The notes: generated from the letters alone by a model not told the origin. Counted from the first letter of the stretch, positions 8,214 through 17,448 are shown. The stretch: DNA of 64,000 nt from Mycobacterium sp. 236(2023) (GCF_029623955.1 NZ_JARSBP010000007.1:248001-312000), one strand, 5' to 3'. Translations and numbers: made by a program.

Positions 8214-9275
8214 TCACTCGACCGCGTGTCCCTCGTATGCGGCCTGCAGGAGTGACTCGACAGCCTCGTGATCTACCGGTCGCGGGTTGGAAGGGGGAAT
8301 CGCCTCAAGGCAACGCCCCGCCGCCTCAACGATCTTGTCCCTCGGGAAGCCGATCTCGGCCAATGTCGATGGCGCGCCGGTAGCGGCGGCCAGCGACTTG
8401 AGTCCTGCTGCAGCACTTGTGGTGTGGAGTGTCTCGGCGATGCGCTGGGCGGCCGACGGTGCCGCGTGTGCGTTGAACGCGGTGACGTAGGGCAACATCA
8501 CCGCGTGCAGTTCGGCGTGCGGGAGCAAGAACGCCCCACCCAAGACATGGCAGATCTTGTGGTGCATGCCCGAACCCGAGGAAGCAAACGCCACCGCAGC
8601 CAGGTAGGCCCCATACAGCGCGGATTCGCGCGGTTCCCCGGAGTTGGGCTGCTCCGCCATCTCCGTGATCGCGGGTATGAGAACCCGCAAACTTTCCGCT
8701 GCCAAGGCCCGATTGATCGGATCGGCACGTGGGGCCCAGAGCCCGTCGACAGCGTGGGCAATGGCGTTGAAGACCGACGAAATCGCGACTGACACAGGTA
8801 ATCCAGCGAGAAGTGCAGCGTCATAGATCACCGTGCGGGGCAGCACCGCGAGGTCGGCGCCAGTGTGTTTGCGGCCTTCTACAGTCATTCCCCACATATC
8901 GGTGGCTTCCGAGCCGGAGAAGGTAGTGGGGATCGCCACGATCGGTAGACCGGTCATTAACGCAACCGCCTTGGCTAGCCCCGTGGCGGAGCCACCCCCC
9001 ACACAGATGATCGAGTCGGCACTGCTGGCGACAGCTTCCCGCCGTGCAGCATCTGCCCGCTGCGTCGGCACGTGTTGCACGACACCGTCGATCCGTCTCG
9101 CGACGGGAGTTTCCATGGCAATGGCATCGGCCACTTCCGAAGCCGAATCGCTGGCAATCAGCAGGCTCGCACGAACGTCGAGTTGCTCGATTGCCTTGGC
9201 GGTATTGTCCACGACGCAGCCCGTGCCGAATATCACCCGCTGCCGATGTGTTTGATGATCGAACCGAATTACCAC
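8214..9275 (-). CDS. Maleylacetate reductase (iron-containing alcohol dehydrogenase family)
   Basis: A 353-residue enzyme reducing maleylacetate to 3-oxoadipate with NAD(P)H, the step after hydroxyquinol cleavage. The dinucleotide-binding region shows VGGGSATGLAKAVAL, followed by PTTFSGSEATDMWGMT. The C-terminal helical domain has NAIAHAVDGLW and MHHKICHVLGGAFLLPHAE, both typical of maleylacetate reductases within the Fe-ADH superfamily. I start at GTG 9275 (VVIRFDHQTH...), which has AGGA upstream. The frame is open to 9374 but the extra residues match nothing expected of the family. It lies between the hydrolase and the small ORF, with gaps of 174 bases upstream and about 170 bases downstream. 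Confidence 0.88.
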   Translation of the reverse strand: MVIRFDHQTHRQRVIFGTGCVVDNTAKAIEQLDVRASLLIASDSASEVADAIAMETPVARRIDGVVQHVPTQRADAARREAVASSADSIICVGGGSATGLAKAVALMTGLPIVAIPTTFSGSEATDMWGMTVEGRKHTGADLAVLPRTVIYDAALLAGLPVSVAISSVFNAIAHAVDGLWAPRADPINRALAAESLRVLIPAITEMAEQPNSGEPRESALYGAYLAAVAFASSGSGMHHKICHVLGGAFLLPHAELHAVMLPYVTAFNAHAAPSAAQRIAETLHTTSAAAGLKSLAAATGAPSTLAEIGFPRDKIVEAAGRCLEAIPPSNPRPVDHEAVESLLQAAYEGHAVE

Positions 9276-9449
9276 GGCTTGTCTGTCCTTTTCGAACGGG
9301 GCATCCTGTTCCCTCGTCGAGATCGCTGTTTGGTCGCGCACGTGGCGCGACCTCGACGTCGCGAAGGCGTGCACCTTAATCCACTGCCAGGCTTGGGATT
9401 CGATGAGGGTGGACGCTACGACTGGGCCGCTGGCTTCTGGGGCGGTTCA

Positions 9450-10256
9450 TCAGGCCAGAAACCCAGCGACAAGACCGGACGTCACATCTTCGCGCTCCAC
9501 CTGGGGCATGTGCCCGCAGTTGCCGATGGTTTCGCTGCGGCAGTTGGGGATGCGGCGTGCGAATTCTTGTGCGTACCCGTGCGGAATGAGCGAATCCTGT
9601 TGGCCCCAGATCACCAATGTGGACGCTGCGACACGGTGCAGGCGCCGCGAGAGGCCGCGGTCGGGTACCGGCCACGAGAACTTCGCTACGCATCCCAGTG
9701 CCCAGATCGACTGCACAGCAGCCTCAAGCGCCCGCTCCGGAGTGTCGAAGACCGGAAGCAGAGATCGCGCTGCCTCACCCTCGGGGTCGTTGAACAGATA
9801 TCCCAGCATCTGGTCGGGGCGGGCGGTCATGAAGTTCAGACTCCACGGCATGGCCTCGGTCCATAGGCCACTTGGCGCCAAAAGAACCAGTTGCGAACAG
9901 ATCTGAGGGAAATGCGCCGCCAGTTCTGCTGCCAACATGCCGCCGAATGAGTGGCCGATTATCGGGGCGCCAGTGATCTTCAGCGACCGCAGGGCCTGCT
10001 CGTAGGCCAAGACGACGTCGCTGACGTCGTCGAGTTCGTGTATCGCCATCGTGTCGGAAGGATCGAAGCCTGGAAAGACAGGCGCATACACCGTATAACG
10101 CTGAGCCAGGTCGCGGAGAAAGCCGTCCCAGACGAGTCCGCCGGCCGCGTGCAAAAAAACGAGTGGCGGTCCGGCACCTTCGATTTCGAATCGGAGGGTC
10201 ACCCGGTCGCCCCATGTCTTGACTGTTGTCGATCGACTTTGCGTGGTGCTCGTCAT
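9450..10256 (-). CDS. Alpha/beta-hydrolase (C-C bond or ester hydrolase)
   Basis: A 268-residue alpha/beta-hydrolase with a complete triad: Ser103 in the nucleophile elbow GHSFGG, Asp221 in WGQQDSLIP, and His249 in GNCGHMPQVE. The oxyanion segment is FLHAAGG near residue 34. The start is the ATG at 10256, overlapping the stop of the monooxygenase (ATGA), so it is made together with that enzyme. Its most likely role is hydrolysis of the monooxygenase product, for example an ester from Baeyer-Villiger-type oxidation or an acyl side chain, to release the ring that becomes hydroxyquinol. This assignment is inference; the fold and triad are directly visible. Confidence 0.85.
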   Translation of the reverse strand: MTSTTQSRSTTVKTWGDRVTLRFEIEGAGPPLVFLHAAGGLVWDGFLRDLAQRYTVYAPVFPGFDPSDTMAIHELDDVSDVVLAYEQALRSLKITGAPIIGHSFGGMLAAELAAHFPQICSQLVLLAPSGLWTEAMPWSLNFMTARPDQMLGYLFNDPEGEAARSLLPVFDTPERALEAAVQSIWALGCVAKFSWPVPDRGLSRRLHRVAASTLVIWGQQDSLIPHGYAQEFARRIPNCRSETIGNCGHMPQVEREDVTSGLVAGFLA

Positions 10257-11524
10257 ACCAGATGTGCTCCAGCCATTTCTGAGTTCGTGTGCGATGTCGA
10301 GCGTCCGCCCAGACGCGCCGGCCACCAGCGATTACCGGACTCGTATTCCGACCACAGACTGCGTAATGGCGGTATCACCTTGGTGGTGAACAGATCGATG
10401 TTCGCCTTCGTCAGTTCTGTTGGCATGGAACCGATCATCAAGAACACAGTCATGTTTCCGACGCGCAATCTCGTTGCCATGTCTTCAAGTCTGTCGCGAA
10501 CTGTGGCAGCACTGCCCGCCACGATCGCTCCCGATTCGACGAGTTCGCCGTAGGTTGGCGGCTCCGAAGGTCCGGCGGCACCGCCGTTTACTCCGCCCAG
10601 CAATGCGCGCAAACCCGGCGGGCTGATTCCTCCCGGTAGGAGAAGCCGCTCAATTCCTACGGTTCCGATGCCGCGCCGCACACTGTATGCGACGTGTTGG
10701 GAGTACAGCCGTTCAGCCTCGGCGTCGGTGTCGGCCACCAGTACTTGCTGCACGAAGTTGGCCCTGAACGGGTTGTCGTCGGCCCCCACTTCATCGGCGA
10801 TCCGCCAGAAGTCACCGAAAATGCGTGGCGCCGCGCTCGGATCGCCACCGGTGGTGGTCAGGTTGAAGCCGAAGTCGCGCTGCAGCGCGAACCGGCTGGT
10901 GTTCGGATTGCCTGTGCCGGTGATGCTGACTGGCGGATGCGGTGCCTGATAGGCGCGCGGCCAGACGTTGACGTTTCCGTACTGCGCGAACTTGCCGTTC
11001 CAGGCGAAGGGTTCGTGCGCTGTCCACGCCTTCAGGATGAAGGATAGGTTCTCGTCGAAGCGCGGTCTCGTCTCGATCGGCGGAATGCCGGCGTTGATGT
11101 TGGCGTCGTAGGGCAGTCCAACCGGAAACCCGGTCATCAACCGACCTTCGCTGAGTGTGTCCAGCCAAGCCAGCTCTTCGGCTACTCGAAACGGTTCGCG
11201 TGTTTTTCCTAAGCTGCGACCCACCACCCATATCCCGCACTCAAGCCCCTCCGACACGAAGGCGTGCGCCATGATGGCGGCGCCCAAGTCGGGATTGGGG
11301 CTCATGTCGTAGGCGCTTTGGCCGTGTTCTGTGAGGGCAACTGCGTCGAACCCTGCTCGGGCGGCGTGAATCAACTCCTCAAACCCGGCCCGCAAGTCGG
11401 CGTGGGCGGACTGCGGGTCGACTAAGCCGAAGTACGGTGTTGAAACCACCGCCTCGGCCGCCTGCTCCTCGAAATCGTCACCGAAGTGGCGGTAGGGGAA
11501 GTGCTGCGCGTAGGTGAATCTCAT
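10253..11524 (-). CDS. Luciferase-like (LLM class) flavin-dependent monooxygenase
   Basis: A 423-residue TIM-barrel monooxygenase of the bacterial luciferase superfamily, which uses reduced flavin from a separate reductase. Markers include AARAGFDAVALTEHGQSAYDMSPNPDLGAAIMAH in the first third, the LAWLDTLSEGRLMTGFPVG loop, and PPVSITGTGNPNTSRFALQRDFGF in the barrel. A flavin reductase lies 40 bases upstream, as expected for a two-component system. Its product should feed the alpha/beta-hydrolase (coupled by ATGA) and hydroxyquinol dioxygenase. The starting compound is unknown. A (poly)hydroxylated aromatic ketone, alkylresorcinol-like compound or substituted phenol would fit the downstream enzymes. 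Confidence 0.85.
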   Translation of the reverse strand: MRFTYAQHFPYRHFGDDFEEQAAEAVVSTPYFGLVDPQSAHADLRAGFEELIHAARAGFDAVALTEHGQSAYDMSPNPDLGAAIMAHAFVSEGLECGIWVVGRSLGKTREPFRVAEELAWLDTLSEGRLMTGFPVGLPYDANINAGIPPIETRPRFDENLSFILKAWTAHEPFAWNGKFAQYGNVNVWPRAYQAPHPPVSITGTGNPNTSRFALQRDFGFNLTTTGGDPSAAPRIFGDFWRIADEVGADDNPFRANFVQQVLVADTDAEAERLYSQHVAYSVRRGIGTVGIERLLLPGGISPPGLRALLGGVNGGAAGPSEPPTYGELVESGAIVAGSAATVRDRLEDMATRLRVGNMTVFLMIGSMPTELTKANIDLFTTKVIPPLRSLWSEYESGNRWWPARLGGRSTSHTNSEMAGAHLV

Positions 11525-11564
11525 TCGTTAACCCCAGTTTTCATTGACTGCGTGGTGACGATGG

Positions 11565-12110
11565 TCAGCGTGCTGCGGAGCCATCGAATGCGTCTACGGC
11601 GCCGCCGAGCAGCTTGAAGCTGCCCGATGCGAAGAGGAGGGGTTCATTCGGCGTGCTGGAGTGATCCACCACCCGCCCGACGACCAGGACGTGATCGCCT
11701 ACCTCGACCTGCGAATGTGGATCGCAGGCGACCCACGCGACACTGCCCTGTAACCGAGGCACGGTGGGACTTGACGACCAGGCAACGTCGATGTCGTCTT
11801 GTCGTTTCCCGGCGAACTGCAGCGCCAACGGGAGCTGCTCAGAAGCCAATACGTTGACGACGAACGGAGCGTTGACAAGGCCGTCCATCGCCCTGGCTTT
11901 GCGTGAGATGGACACGAGAATAAGCGGGGGACTCAGAGAAACCGGTGTGAACGAGTTGACGGTGAGCCCGCGGGGCTGACCGTCAAGCAGATAGGTGACA
12001 ACGGTTACCCCAGTAACGAATCGTCCGAGCGTATCCCTGAGGCGGCGCAGATCGAGTGCAGGGTGCGGTGAGTCGTCGCTGTTGACTAGCTCCTGCGCTT
12101 CTGTGCTCAT
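11565..12110 (-). CDS. NAD(P)H:flavin reductase (two-component monooxygenase partner)
   Basis: A 181-residue flavin reductase-like domain protein. Typical family segments are visible: LRDTLGRFVTGVTVVT near the N-terminus, GLTVNSFTPVSLSPPLILVSI in the FMN-binding core, FVVNVLASEQLPLALQFAG in the middle, and GDHVLVVGRVVDH near the end. It should supply reduced FMN or FAD to the luciferase-like monooxygenase encoded directly downstream. As first gene of the long minus-strand operon (12110 down to 4445), the region just above 12110 is the likely promoter region. A weak AAAGG stands before the ATG. Confidence 0.9.
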   Translation of the reverse strand: MSTEAQELVNSDDSPHPALDLRRLRDTLGRFVTGVTVVTYLLDGQPRGLTVNSFTPVSLSPPLILVSISRKARAMDGLVNAPFVVNVLASEQLPLALQFAGKRQDDIDVAWSSSPTVPRLQGSVAWVACDPHSQVEVGDHVLVVGRVVDHSSTPNEPLLFASGSFKLLGGAVDAFDGSAAR

Positions 12111-12225
12111 GGCAGCCTTTCGGGGTGTCTGTGGCCGATCGAGTAGGTGTGTTTCTGAACCATTTGCTCACCGAAAGTGTCTCTTGGAATTAGCGATAGG
12201 GGCTTGCGCCGGATCGACAGCATCC

Positions 12226-12259
12226 CCCCGCTCAATTGGGCGGGGTGCGCAGAGCGCAC
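12226..12259. terminator. Two adjacent GC-rich hairpins between pucR and the hydroxyquinol operon
   Basis: Two hairpins lie back to back: CCCCGC-N8-GCGGGG (12226-12245) and GTGCGC-AGA-GCGCAC (12245-12259). They sit directly below the stop of the PucR gene (12270) on the minus strand and above the flavin reductase start. No U-tract follows, as is common in mycobacteria. They could end the pucR transcript or attenuate read-through into the operon. Confidence 0.4.
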
Positions 12260-12269
12260 GAGGATGTTG

Positions 12270-13562
12270 TCATTGAGTAGACGGGGAACGCAGAGCGCGC
12301 GCCAGAATGAGCGCGGCTCGCAGTTCGGGCTGCCGGACGTCGATGGGACGCCCTAGGTGCTCCGCGGCTCTGCGCAATCGGTAGGCGACAGTGTTGCGCG
12401 CGATGAACAACTGTTGCGCAACCATCAGCGGACTGTGGCAGTCCAGATACGCCTCGAGGGTTTCCCGCAACCGGCCGGTGCCATCATCGTGCTGGGCCAG
12501 TGATCCGAGTTCCCGCTCCACGAATTGCCTAGCGGCCTCGGTATCGGCGCTGAGCAGGCTGATCAAACTGACGTCTGAAAAGTGCACTGCTGTATCGCGT
12601 TGTAAAGCTGGAAACTTTGTGGCAAGGAATGCGGCCTGCCGCGCCTCGCGGGTGGTGGCGCGGAAGCCGGCGACGTCGGTGCCCGGCGTTCCGACAGCCA
12701 GGTGGACCCCCTCGCGGCGATTGAAGTCGGTGAGGGGCTCGGCGAGAGCTCCGCGCGCGTTACCCCAGACGGTCAGGGTCGAATTGGGATCGTGCAACAC
12801 CATCGTTTGTGCGGCGCCGTTGTGTCGCAAGTAATCTAGGGCGGCGACCTCCAGGTCACCGGGGGCAACCGATGACGCTCGATCGGTCCAGGCGCACACG
12901 GCAAGGTGGTGGCGGTATCCGATCTCAAAATGCAATGTGGTTGAGCAGCCTGCAAGTGCGGCATCGTCTCCGGCCAGGATTCGGTTGACGAGGGCGACGC
13001 GCGCCGCCAACGGGTCGTTCAGCCACCGATGGCGCTCATTTTCGTAGAGTTGGGCGAATTGCGTGGCTAGTGCGTCGACGTGGGTGAAGCTCAGCTCTGA
13101 TATGAGCTGGTATTGCGGGTACTGCTCGCCGATGTCGACCAAGGCACGGCACTGCTGCATCAAGCGTTCGACCATGACGCCTTGGCCGCGCCGTATAGCA
13201 GTGAACACCGACGTGAGTTCGATGCCGGTTCGGGCACAGACACCCATGATTTCAAGTTCAGCGTCGCCCATCGATGCAACGATTGCGCTGCCGCGCCTGA
13301 GCCCGACGAGAACCGAGAGCACGGACTTCTGCATGCTGGCCGGGAGAACGTTGGTAAGAGTGCCCTGCCCGAGCTGTGGAACATGTCGGCTGACGATATC
13401 CGCCACCTCGCAGCCGGTCGCCAGAGCCCAATTGACCGCCGACTCACCGATTTCTGAGGCGGCTTCTCGAAGCTCGGCGTCAGAAAGGGACCTCTGCACC
13501 CGACTCAGCGGAGCGGGACCGAGCCGCTCAACCCACTGTCCTGGCGCCGGCCCTACCGCCAT
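12270..13562 (-). CDS. PucR/CdaR-family transcriptional regulator
   Basis: A 430-residue regulator with the PucR C-terminal helix-turn-helix at about residues 370-425: ETLEAYLDCHSPLMVAQQLFIARNTVAYRLRRAAEHLGRPI. The central part carries the degenerate GGDEF-like domain common in this family (FEIGYRHHLAVCAWTD... onward), and the N-terminal 170 residues form a helical sensor region. It lies directly upstream of, and in the same direction as, the hydroxyquinol operon, separated by a hairpin pair. This is the typical setting for a PucR activator that senses an aromatic or its breakdown product. No clear ribosome-binding site precedes the ATG at 13562, so the start is uncertain. Confidence 0.88.
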   Translation of the reverse strand: MAVGPAPGQWVERLGPAPLSRVQRSLSDAELREAASEIGESAVNWALATGCEVADIVSRHVPQLGQGTLTNVLPASMQKSVLSVLVGLRRGSAIVASMGDAELEIMGVCARTGIELTSVFTAIRRGQGVMVERLMQQCRALVDIGEQYPQYQLISELSFTHVDALATQFAQLYENERHRWLNDPLAARVALVNRILAGDDAALAGCSTTLHFEIGYRHHLAVCAWTDRASSVAPGDLEVAALDYLRHNGAAQTMVLHDPNSTLTVWGNARGALAEPLTDFNRREGVHLAVGTPGTDVAGFRATTREARQAAFLATKFPALQRDTAVHFSDVSLISLLSADTEAARQFVERELGSLAQHDDGTGRLRETLEAYLDCHSPLMVAQQLFIARNTVAYRLRRAAEHLGRPIDVRQPELRAALILARALRSPSTQ

Positions 13563-13650
13563 GTGGGTCCACGGTAGCCATCGCTAGCTCGACGCGCGGC
13601 GCGGTTTGGCGTTCTGGCCGCCGTCGGGCGATTGGACCGTCCACAGCAGT

Positions 13651-14811
13651 TCATCGCAGCAGTGCGCGGGACATGACCACCCGCTGGATCTGGTTGGTCC
13701 CCTCGTAGATCTGGGTGATCTTGGCGTCGCGCATGAACCTTTCGACCGGGAAGTCGACGGTGTATCCGTACCCGCCGAACAACTGCACCGCGTTGGTGGT
13801 GACCTCCATGGCCACATCGGAGGCGAAGCACTTCGCGGCCGCCGAAATGAAGCCCAGGTTCGGTTCGATGCGCTCGGCGCGTGCCGCCGCTGAGTACACC
13901 ATGAGACGTGCCGCCTCGATCTTCATCGCCATGTCGGCAAGCATGAACTGGGTGTTCTGGAAGTCGCTGATCGACTTGCCGAATTGTCTGCGCTCCCTGG
14001 TGTAGGCGATCGTCGCCTCAAGCGCGCCTTGGGCGATGCCCACCGCTTGCGCACCGATCGTCGGACGCGTGTGATCGAGCGTGGCCAGCGCGGTCTTGAA
14101 ACCGGTGCCGGGCTCGCCGATGATGCGGTCGCCCGGGATGCGGCAGTCCTCAAAGTACAACTCGGTGGTCGGTGAACCTTTGATGCCGAGCTTTCGCTCC
14201 TTGGTGCCCACGGCAAAGCCGGGGTCGTCCGCGCGGACGACGAACGCCGAGATACCGTTGGCGCCCTTGTCTGGGTCAGTCACCGCCATCACCGTGTACC
14301 ACTGCGAGTGGCCGCCGTTGGAGATCCAACATTTGGAGCCGTTGAGTACCCAGTCGTCGCCGTCGGCCTTGGCGCGCGTGCGCATCGAGCCGGCATCGCT
14401 GCCAGCCTCCCGTTCCGAGAGCGCGTACGACGCGGTGGCCTCCCCCGCCCCGATTGACGGCAGTACCTGTTTCTTCAGCTCCTCAGAGCCTTTCATCAAC
14501 AGGCCCATCGTTCCGAGCTTGTTGCAGATGGGAATCAGCGACGACGACCCACAGACCCGCGCGACCTCCTCGACGACGATGCACGCGCTGATCGAGTCGC
14601 CGCCTTGCCCGCCATACTCCTCGGGGATGTGGATCGCCGAAAAGCCCGACGAAGTCAGCGCCGCCAGCGCCTCGTCGGTGTAGCGCGCCTTTTCATCGAC
14701 GTCCGCCGCGTACGGCGCGATCTCTTTCTCGCACAGGCTGCGCAACACGGCGCGCAACTCCTCGTGCTCCTCGGACAACTTGAAGACATCGAAAGACGGT
14801 TTGTGTCCCAA
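13651..14811 (-). CDS. Acyl-CoA dehydrogenase, FadE25-like
   Basis: FAD-dependent acyl-CoA dehydrogenase of 386 residues, very like the mycobacterial FadE25 sequence as I recall it. Shared stretches include IHIPEEYGGQGGDS, SYALSEREAGSDAGSM, LDHTRPTIGAQAVGIAQGAL and the C-terminal RFMRDAKITQIYEGTNQIQR. The glutamate in YEGT is the usual catalytic base. I choose a TTG start at 14811, which has AGGGG eight bases upstream and gives a normal family length; the open frame above it (to 14859) adds 16 unrelated residues. A perfect-arm inverted repeat at 15060-15090 lies upstream and matches one before the monooxygenase at 18534, suggesting shared control. Confidence 0.88.
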   Translation of the reverse strand: MGHKPSFDVFKLSEEHEELRAVLRSLCEKEIAPYAADVDEKARYTDEALAALTSSGFSAIHIPEEYGGQGGDSISACIVVEEVARVCGSSSLIPICNKLGTMGLLMKGSEELKKQVLPSIGAGEATASYALSEREAGSDAGSMRTRAKADGDDWVLNGSKCWISNGGHSQWYTVMAVTDPDKGANGISAFVVRADDPGFAVGTKERKLGIKGSPTTELYFEDCRIPGDRIIGEPGTGFKTALATLDHTRPTIGAQAVGIAQGALEATIAYTRERRQFGKSISDFQNTQFMLADMAMKIEAARLMVYSAAARAERIEPNLGFISAAAKCFASDVAMEVTTNAVQLFGGYGYTVDFPVERFMRDAKITQIYEGTNQIQRVVMSRALLR

Positions 14812-15058
14812 GATTAGCCCCTTCCGTAGGCCTCTGTTTATGTGCAGGGAGCTGCCCAAGCTGTCGCTCGGTTAAAGGCGCAAGCGTTCTCATCGACGCG
14901 TTCGTGGCTTCAGAACCCGCATCTCGGCATTTCCAGGTGCCATGGGGTGCCCCGCGAGTCGCGCTGTTACCGATCCGGGGTCGGACGGGATCGATGGAGT
15001 TAGCTCGCGGTCCGAGGCAGAGGGTGCCGCCTAGAGGGCACTGAACTCACGTCGTCCA

Positions 15059-15091
15059 TTGAAATGTTACTCGACTCTAGTGACATTTCAA
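15059..15091. promoter_or_regulatory. Operator-like inverted repeat, site 1 of a pair
   Basis: TGAAATGTTA-N11-TGACATTTCA, with nearly perfect 10-base arms (one mismatch) and flanking T/A that extend the dyad to 33 bases. It lies about 250 bases upstream of the FadE25-like gene on the minus strand. The same arms with the same 11-base spacing recur at 18445-18475, and the spacers share the run CTCT. The size and symmetry fit a dimeric GntR or TetR repressor; the GntR gene at 17449 is the closest candidate. Confidence 0.65.
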
Positions 15092-15197
15092 ATAGTCAGC
15101 CCAATAAAAGAGAGTCTCAGCCACAGAGACGACAGGTCTCGCCGGGCCCGGGGCCGATGTACGGCTGGATCTGTGAAGAAGTGGCCGAGTTCCGTTG

Positions 15198-16340
15198 TTA
15201 CAAACCGAGATCGCGGCCGATGATCTCTTTCATGACTTCGGTGGTACCGCCGAAGATCGTCTGGATCCGCACGTCCACATAGTCGCGCGCAACCTTGTAC
15301 TCGTTCATATAGCCGTAGCCACCGTGCAGCTGCACGCAATTGTCGACTACCCGCTTACCGAGCTCGGTGCACCACCACTTGGCCTTGGAAGCCTGCACCG
15401 CCGTCAACTCGCCGTCGACGACTGCCCGCAGGCAGCGGTCGATGTACTGCTCAGAGATCTCCAGCTCAGTGTCCATCTGCGCCATCAGGAACCTGTTGTG
15501 CTGAAAGGTTCCGATCGGCTGTCCAAAAGCTTTGCGGTCCTTCACATACTGCAGGGTGTCGGTCCACGTCTGCCGGGCGCCAGCGATCGCCGCGATGGCG
15601 ATCGACAACCGCTCGGACGGCAGGTTGGCCATCAGGTGGTAGAAGCCGTGGCCCTCTTTGCCGAGCATATTGGTGCCGGGCACCCGGACATTTTCGAAGT
15701 GCAGCTCGGAGGTGTCCGCGGCGTGTAAACCCATTTTGTCGAGCTTGCGGCCGCGCTCGAATCCTTCCATCCCGCGCTCGACGACTAGCAGAGAAATCCC
15801 TCTGTGACCGGCCTCGGGACCGGTGCGGGCCACCACGATAACCAGATCGGAGTTGATCCCGGCACAGATGAACGTCTTGGAGCCGTTGAGGATCCACTCG
15901 TCGCCATCGCGGACCGCGGAGGTCTTGATGCCGGCTAGGTCACTACCCGCTCCGGGTTCGGTCATCGCGATTGCGCCGATCAGTTCGCCGGTGATGTAGC
16001 CGGGCAGCCAGCGCTGCTTCTGCTCATCGTTGGCCAGCTGCGCGAAATAAGGTCCGACGATATCGTTCTGCAGGTTCAGACCCGGCGCGGCCGGACCGAA
16101 TTTAGCGAACTCCTCGACAATGACGGCGTTGAAGCGAAAGTCGTCGACACCACCGCCGCCGTACGCCTCGGGCAGGTTGAACCCGATCAGCCCAACTTTG
16201 CCCGCCGCGACGTAGGCTTCGCGGTCGACAAGGCGTTCGAACTCCCATCTCTTGACATGCGGCGAGCATTCCTTCTCCAGGAACTGCCGTGCCGTCAGCC
16301 GTAACTGCTCATGCTCGGCTTCGAAAACCAGACGCTTCAT
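15198..16340 (-). CDS. Acyl-CoA dehydrogenase (long-chain/FadE type)
   Basis: A 380-residue FAD-dependent acyl-CoA dehydrogenase. Family landmarks are LVDREAYVAAGKVGLIGFNLPEAYGGGG, the FAD-binding AIAMTEPGAGSDLAGIKT, HGFYHLMANLPSERL, and the C-terminal QLHGGYGYMNEYKVARDYVDVRIQTIFGGTTEVMKEII. The last motif has Gly where short/medium-chain enzymes carry the catalytic Glu (YEGT). This IFGGT/IYGGT pattern is typical of the long-chain branch, in which the base comes from another helix, so it need not be inactive. It is transcribed towards the FadE25-like gene but about 390 bases separate them, with an operator in between, so they are probably not one simple operon. Confidence 0.88.
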   Translation of the reverse strand: MKRLVFEAEHEQLRLTARQFLEKECSPHVKRWEFERLVDREAYVAAGKVGLIGFNLPEAYGGGGVDDFRFNAVIVEEFAKFGPAAPGLNLQNDIVGPYFAQLANDEQKQRWLPGYITGELIGAIAMTEPGAGSDLAGIKTSAVRDGDEWILNGSKTFICAGINSDLVIVVARTGPEAGHRGISLLVVERGMEGFERGRKLDKMGLHAADTSELHFENVRVPGTNMLGKEGHGFYHLMANLPSERLSIAIAAIAGARQTWTDTLQYVKDRKAFGQPIGTFQHNRFLMAQMDTELEISEQYIDRCLRAVVDGELTAVQASKAKWWCTELGKRVVDNCVQLHGGYGYMNEYKVARDYVDVRIQTIFGGTTEVMKEIIGRDLGL

Positions 16341-16629
16341 TGCGATTTCGTCCCTATCTTGCTCAATGGGCTCTCTATTGAAGAGCTCGGCTCTCGACGA
16401 GCGTCATCGGTTGCTGGCGAACATCACGATCCGTGGCTACGGATGATCTGGAGGTAGCCCTCCAGCGACACCCGATCTATCGGATGCTTCGGCCGAGGCC
16501 AACGGCTATCACTCACCGGTGACGTTTGCACCGACAGCGGGAGAGTCTTCGTGCAGCGTTGGGGTTCATTGAATTCCGCGGTGTGCACAATCAACGCGCA
16601 GTGCGTCGCCAAATGCGCTGCACGGGCGA

Positions 16630-16980
16630 TCATCCGACGACGGCTGATCCGACGACCGCAATCGCGAGTAGGGCACAAACCGCGGCAGGCGCGACAGCCA
16701 TTAAGCCATCATTCGCGCGCAAATGGGTGGCGGCTGCTCCGATCAGAAGCAGGGTTAGGCCCACGCCTGCTGCAATCGCTAACGGGGTCCACCACAGACC
16801 CAGAAGCAGAGCCGCCGACGCTGCCAGCTCTAGGACGCCGATGAGCCGAAAACTGCGCGTCGAAAACCCAAGATGCGCAGCAGTGTTCGTTACACCCTGA
16901 GGGGCGATGACCATGGCGAAGCCGGTCACGGCAATAATCGCCGCGAGGATCACCGATAGAATTAGATTGGCCTCGGCCAA
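16630..16980 (-). CDS. DoxX-like small membrane protein
   Basis: A 116-residue integral membrane protein with four predicted transmembrane segments: LILSVILAAIIAVTGFAMV, FRLIGVLELAASAALLLGL, LAIAAGVGLTLLLIGAAAT and LMAVAPAAVCALLAIAVVG. The RLIGVLELAAS-LLLGL segment is typical of DoxX-like proteins. I choose the TTG at 16980 because AGGAGG stands five bases before it; the frame is open to 17274 but that portion is not protein-like and lies around the predicted transcription start. A promoter with an embedded palindrome lies about 290 bases upstream (17274-17306) and is nearly identical to the one ahead of the extradiol cluster. The function of this protein is unknown. Confidence 0.7.
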   Translation of the reverse strand: MAEANLILSVILAAIIAVTGFAMVIAPQGVTNTAAHLGFSTRSFRLIGVLELAASAALLLGLWWTPLAIAAGVGLTLLLIGAAATHLRANDGLMAVAPAAVCALLAIAVVGSAVVG

Positions 16981-17273
16981 GTTCCCTCCTGAAGTTGCAT
17001 CTCCCGCACTGCGACCACCGCGGATGTCAGCACATCCCCCACGCTCAGTTGCTATGTGGGAGCCGTGCGATGGTTTGGCTCGCTTGTCAACGCCGATGAA
17101 CGAAACCTGACACAGCGCCGGATCTAGATCTCGTTTCCAACATCGTCGCCACCGAATCGGCGTGCACCACGCCCCGGTGTGCCCGTGGCTAGCGAACTTT
17201 TCTGTGTGGTACGACGAGCTTTCAATGCGCAGCGCTCCATCGTGGCTCGTCCGATCCGGTGCGGACGCCACCA

Positions 17274-17306
17274 CCTTAAGAGGCTCGTTGACTTTGTGTC
17301 AATGAC
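17274..17306 (-). promoter_or_regulatory. Promoter with embedded operator, site A of a four-site family
   Basis: On the minus strand the sequence TCATTGACACAAAGTCAAC contains a -35 box TTGACA (17302-17297), a 17-base spacer and a -10-like TTAAGG (17279-17274). The palindrome TTGAC-N5-GTCAA overlaps the -35 box, so a bound repressor would block RNA polymerase. The core differs by one base from the copy at 21109-21129. It drives transcription towards the DoxX-like gene. Confidence 0.65.
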
Positions 17307-17448
17307 TTTCAATCGCTGCGTGTTGGACGACGATCGTTCGTTCGGCGGTGCCGCTGGCCTCGGCGGTGCGATGGCGGGTTACCACCGTTTGCAGTTCGCT
17401 CGGGTGTTCTCGGGGGATCCCCCATGTCGTTTGCCGGCTGGTGCCTAC

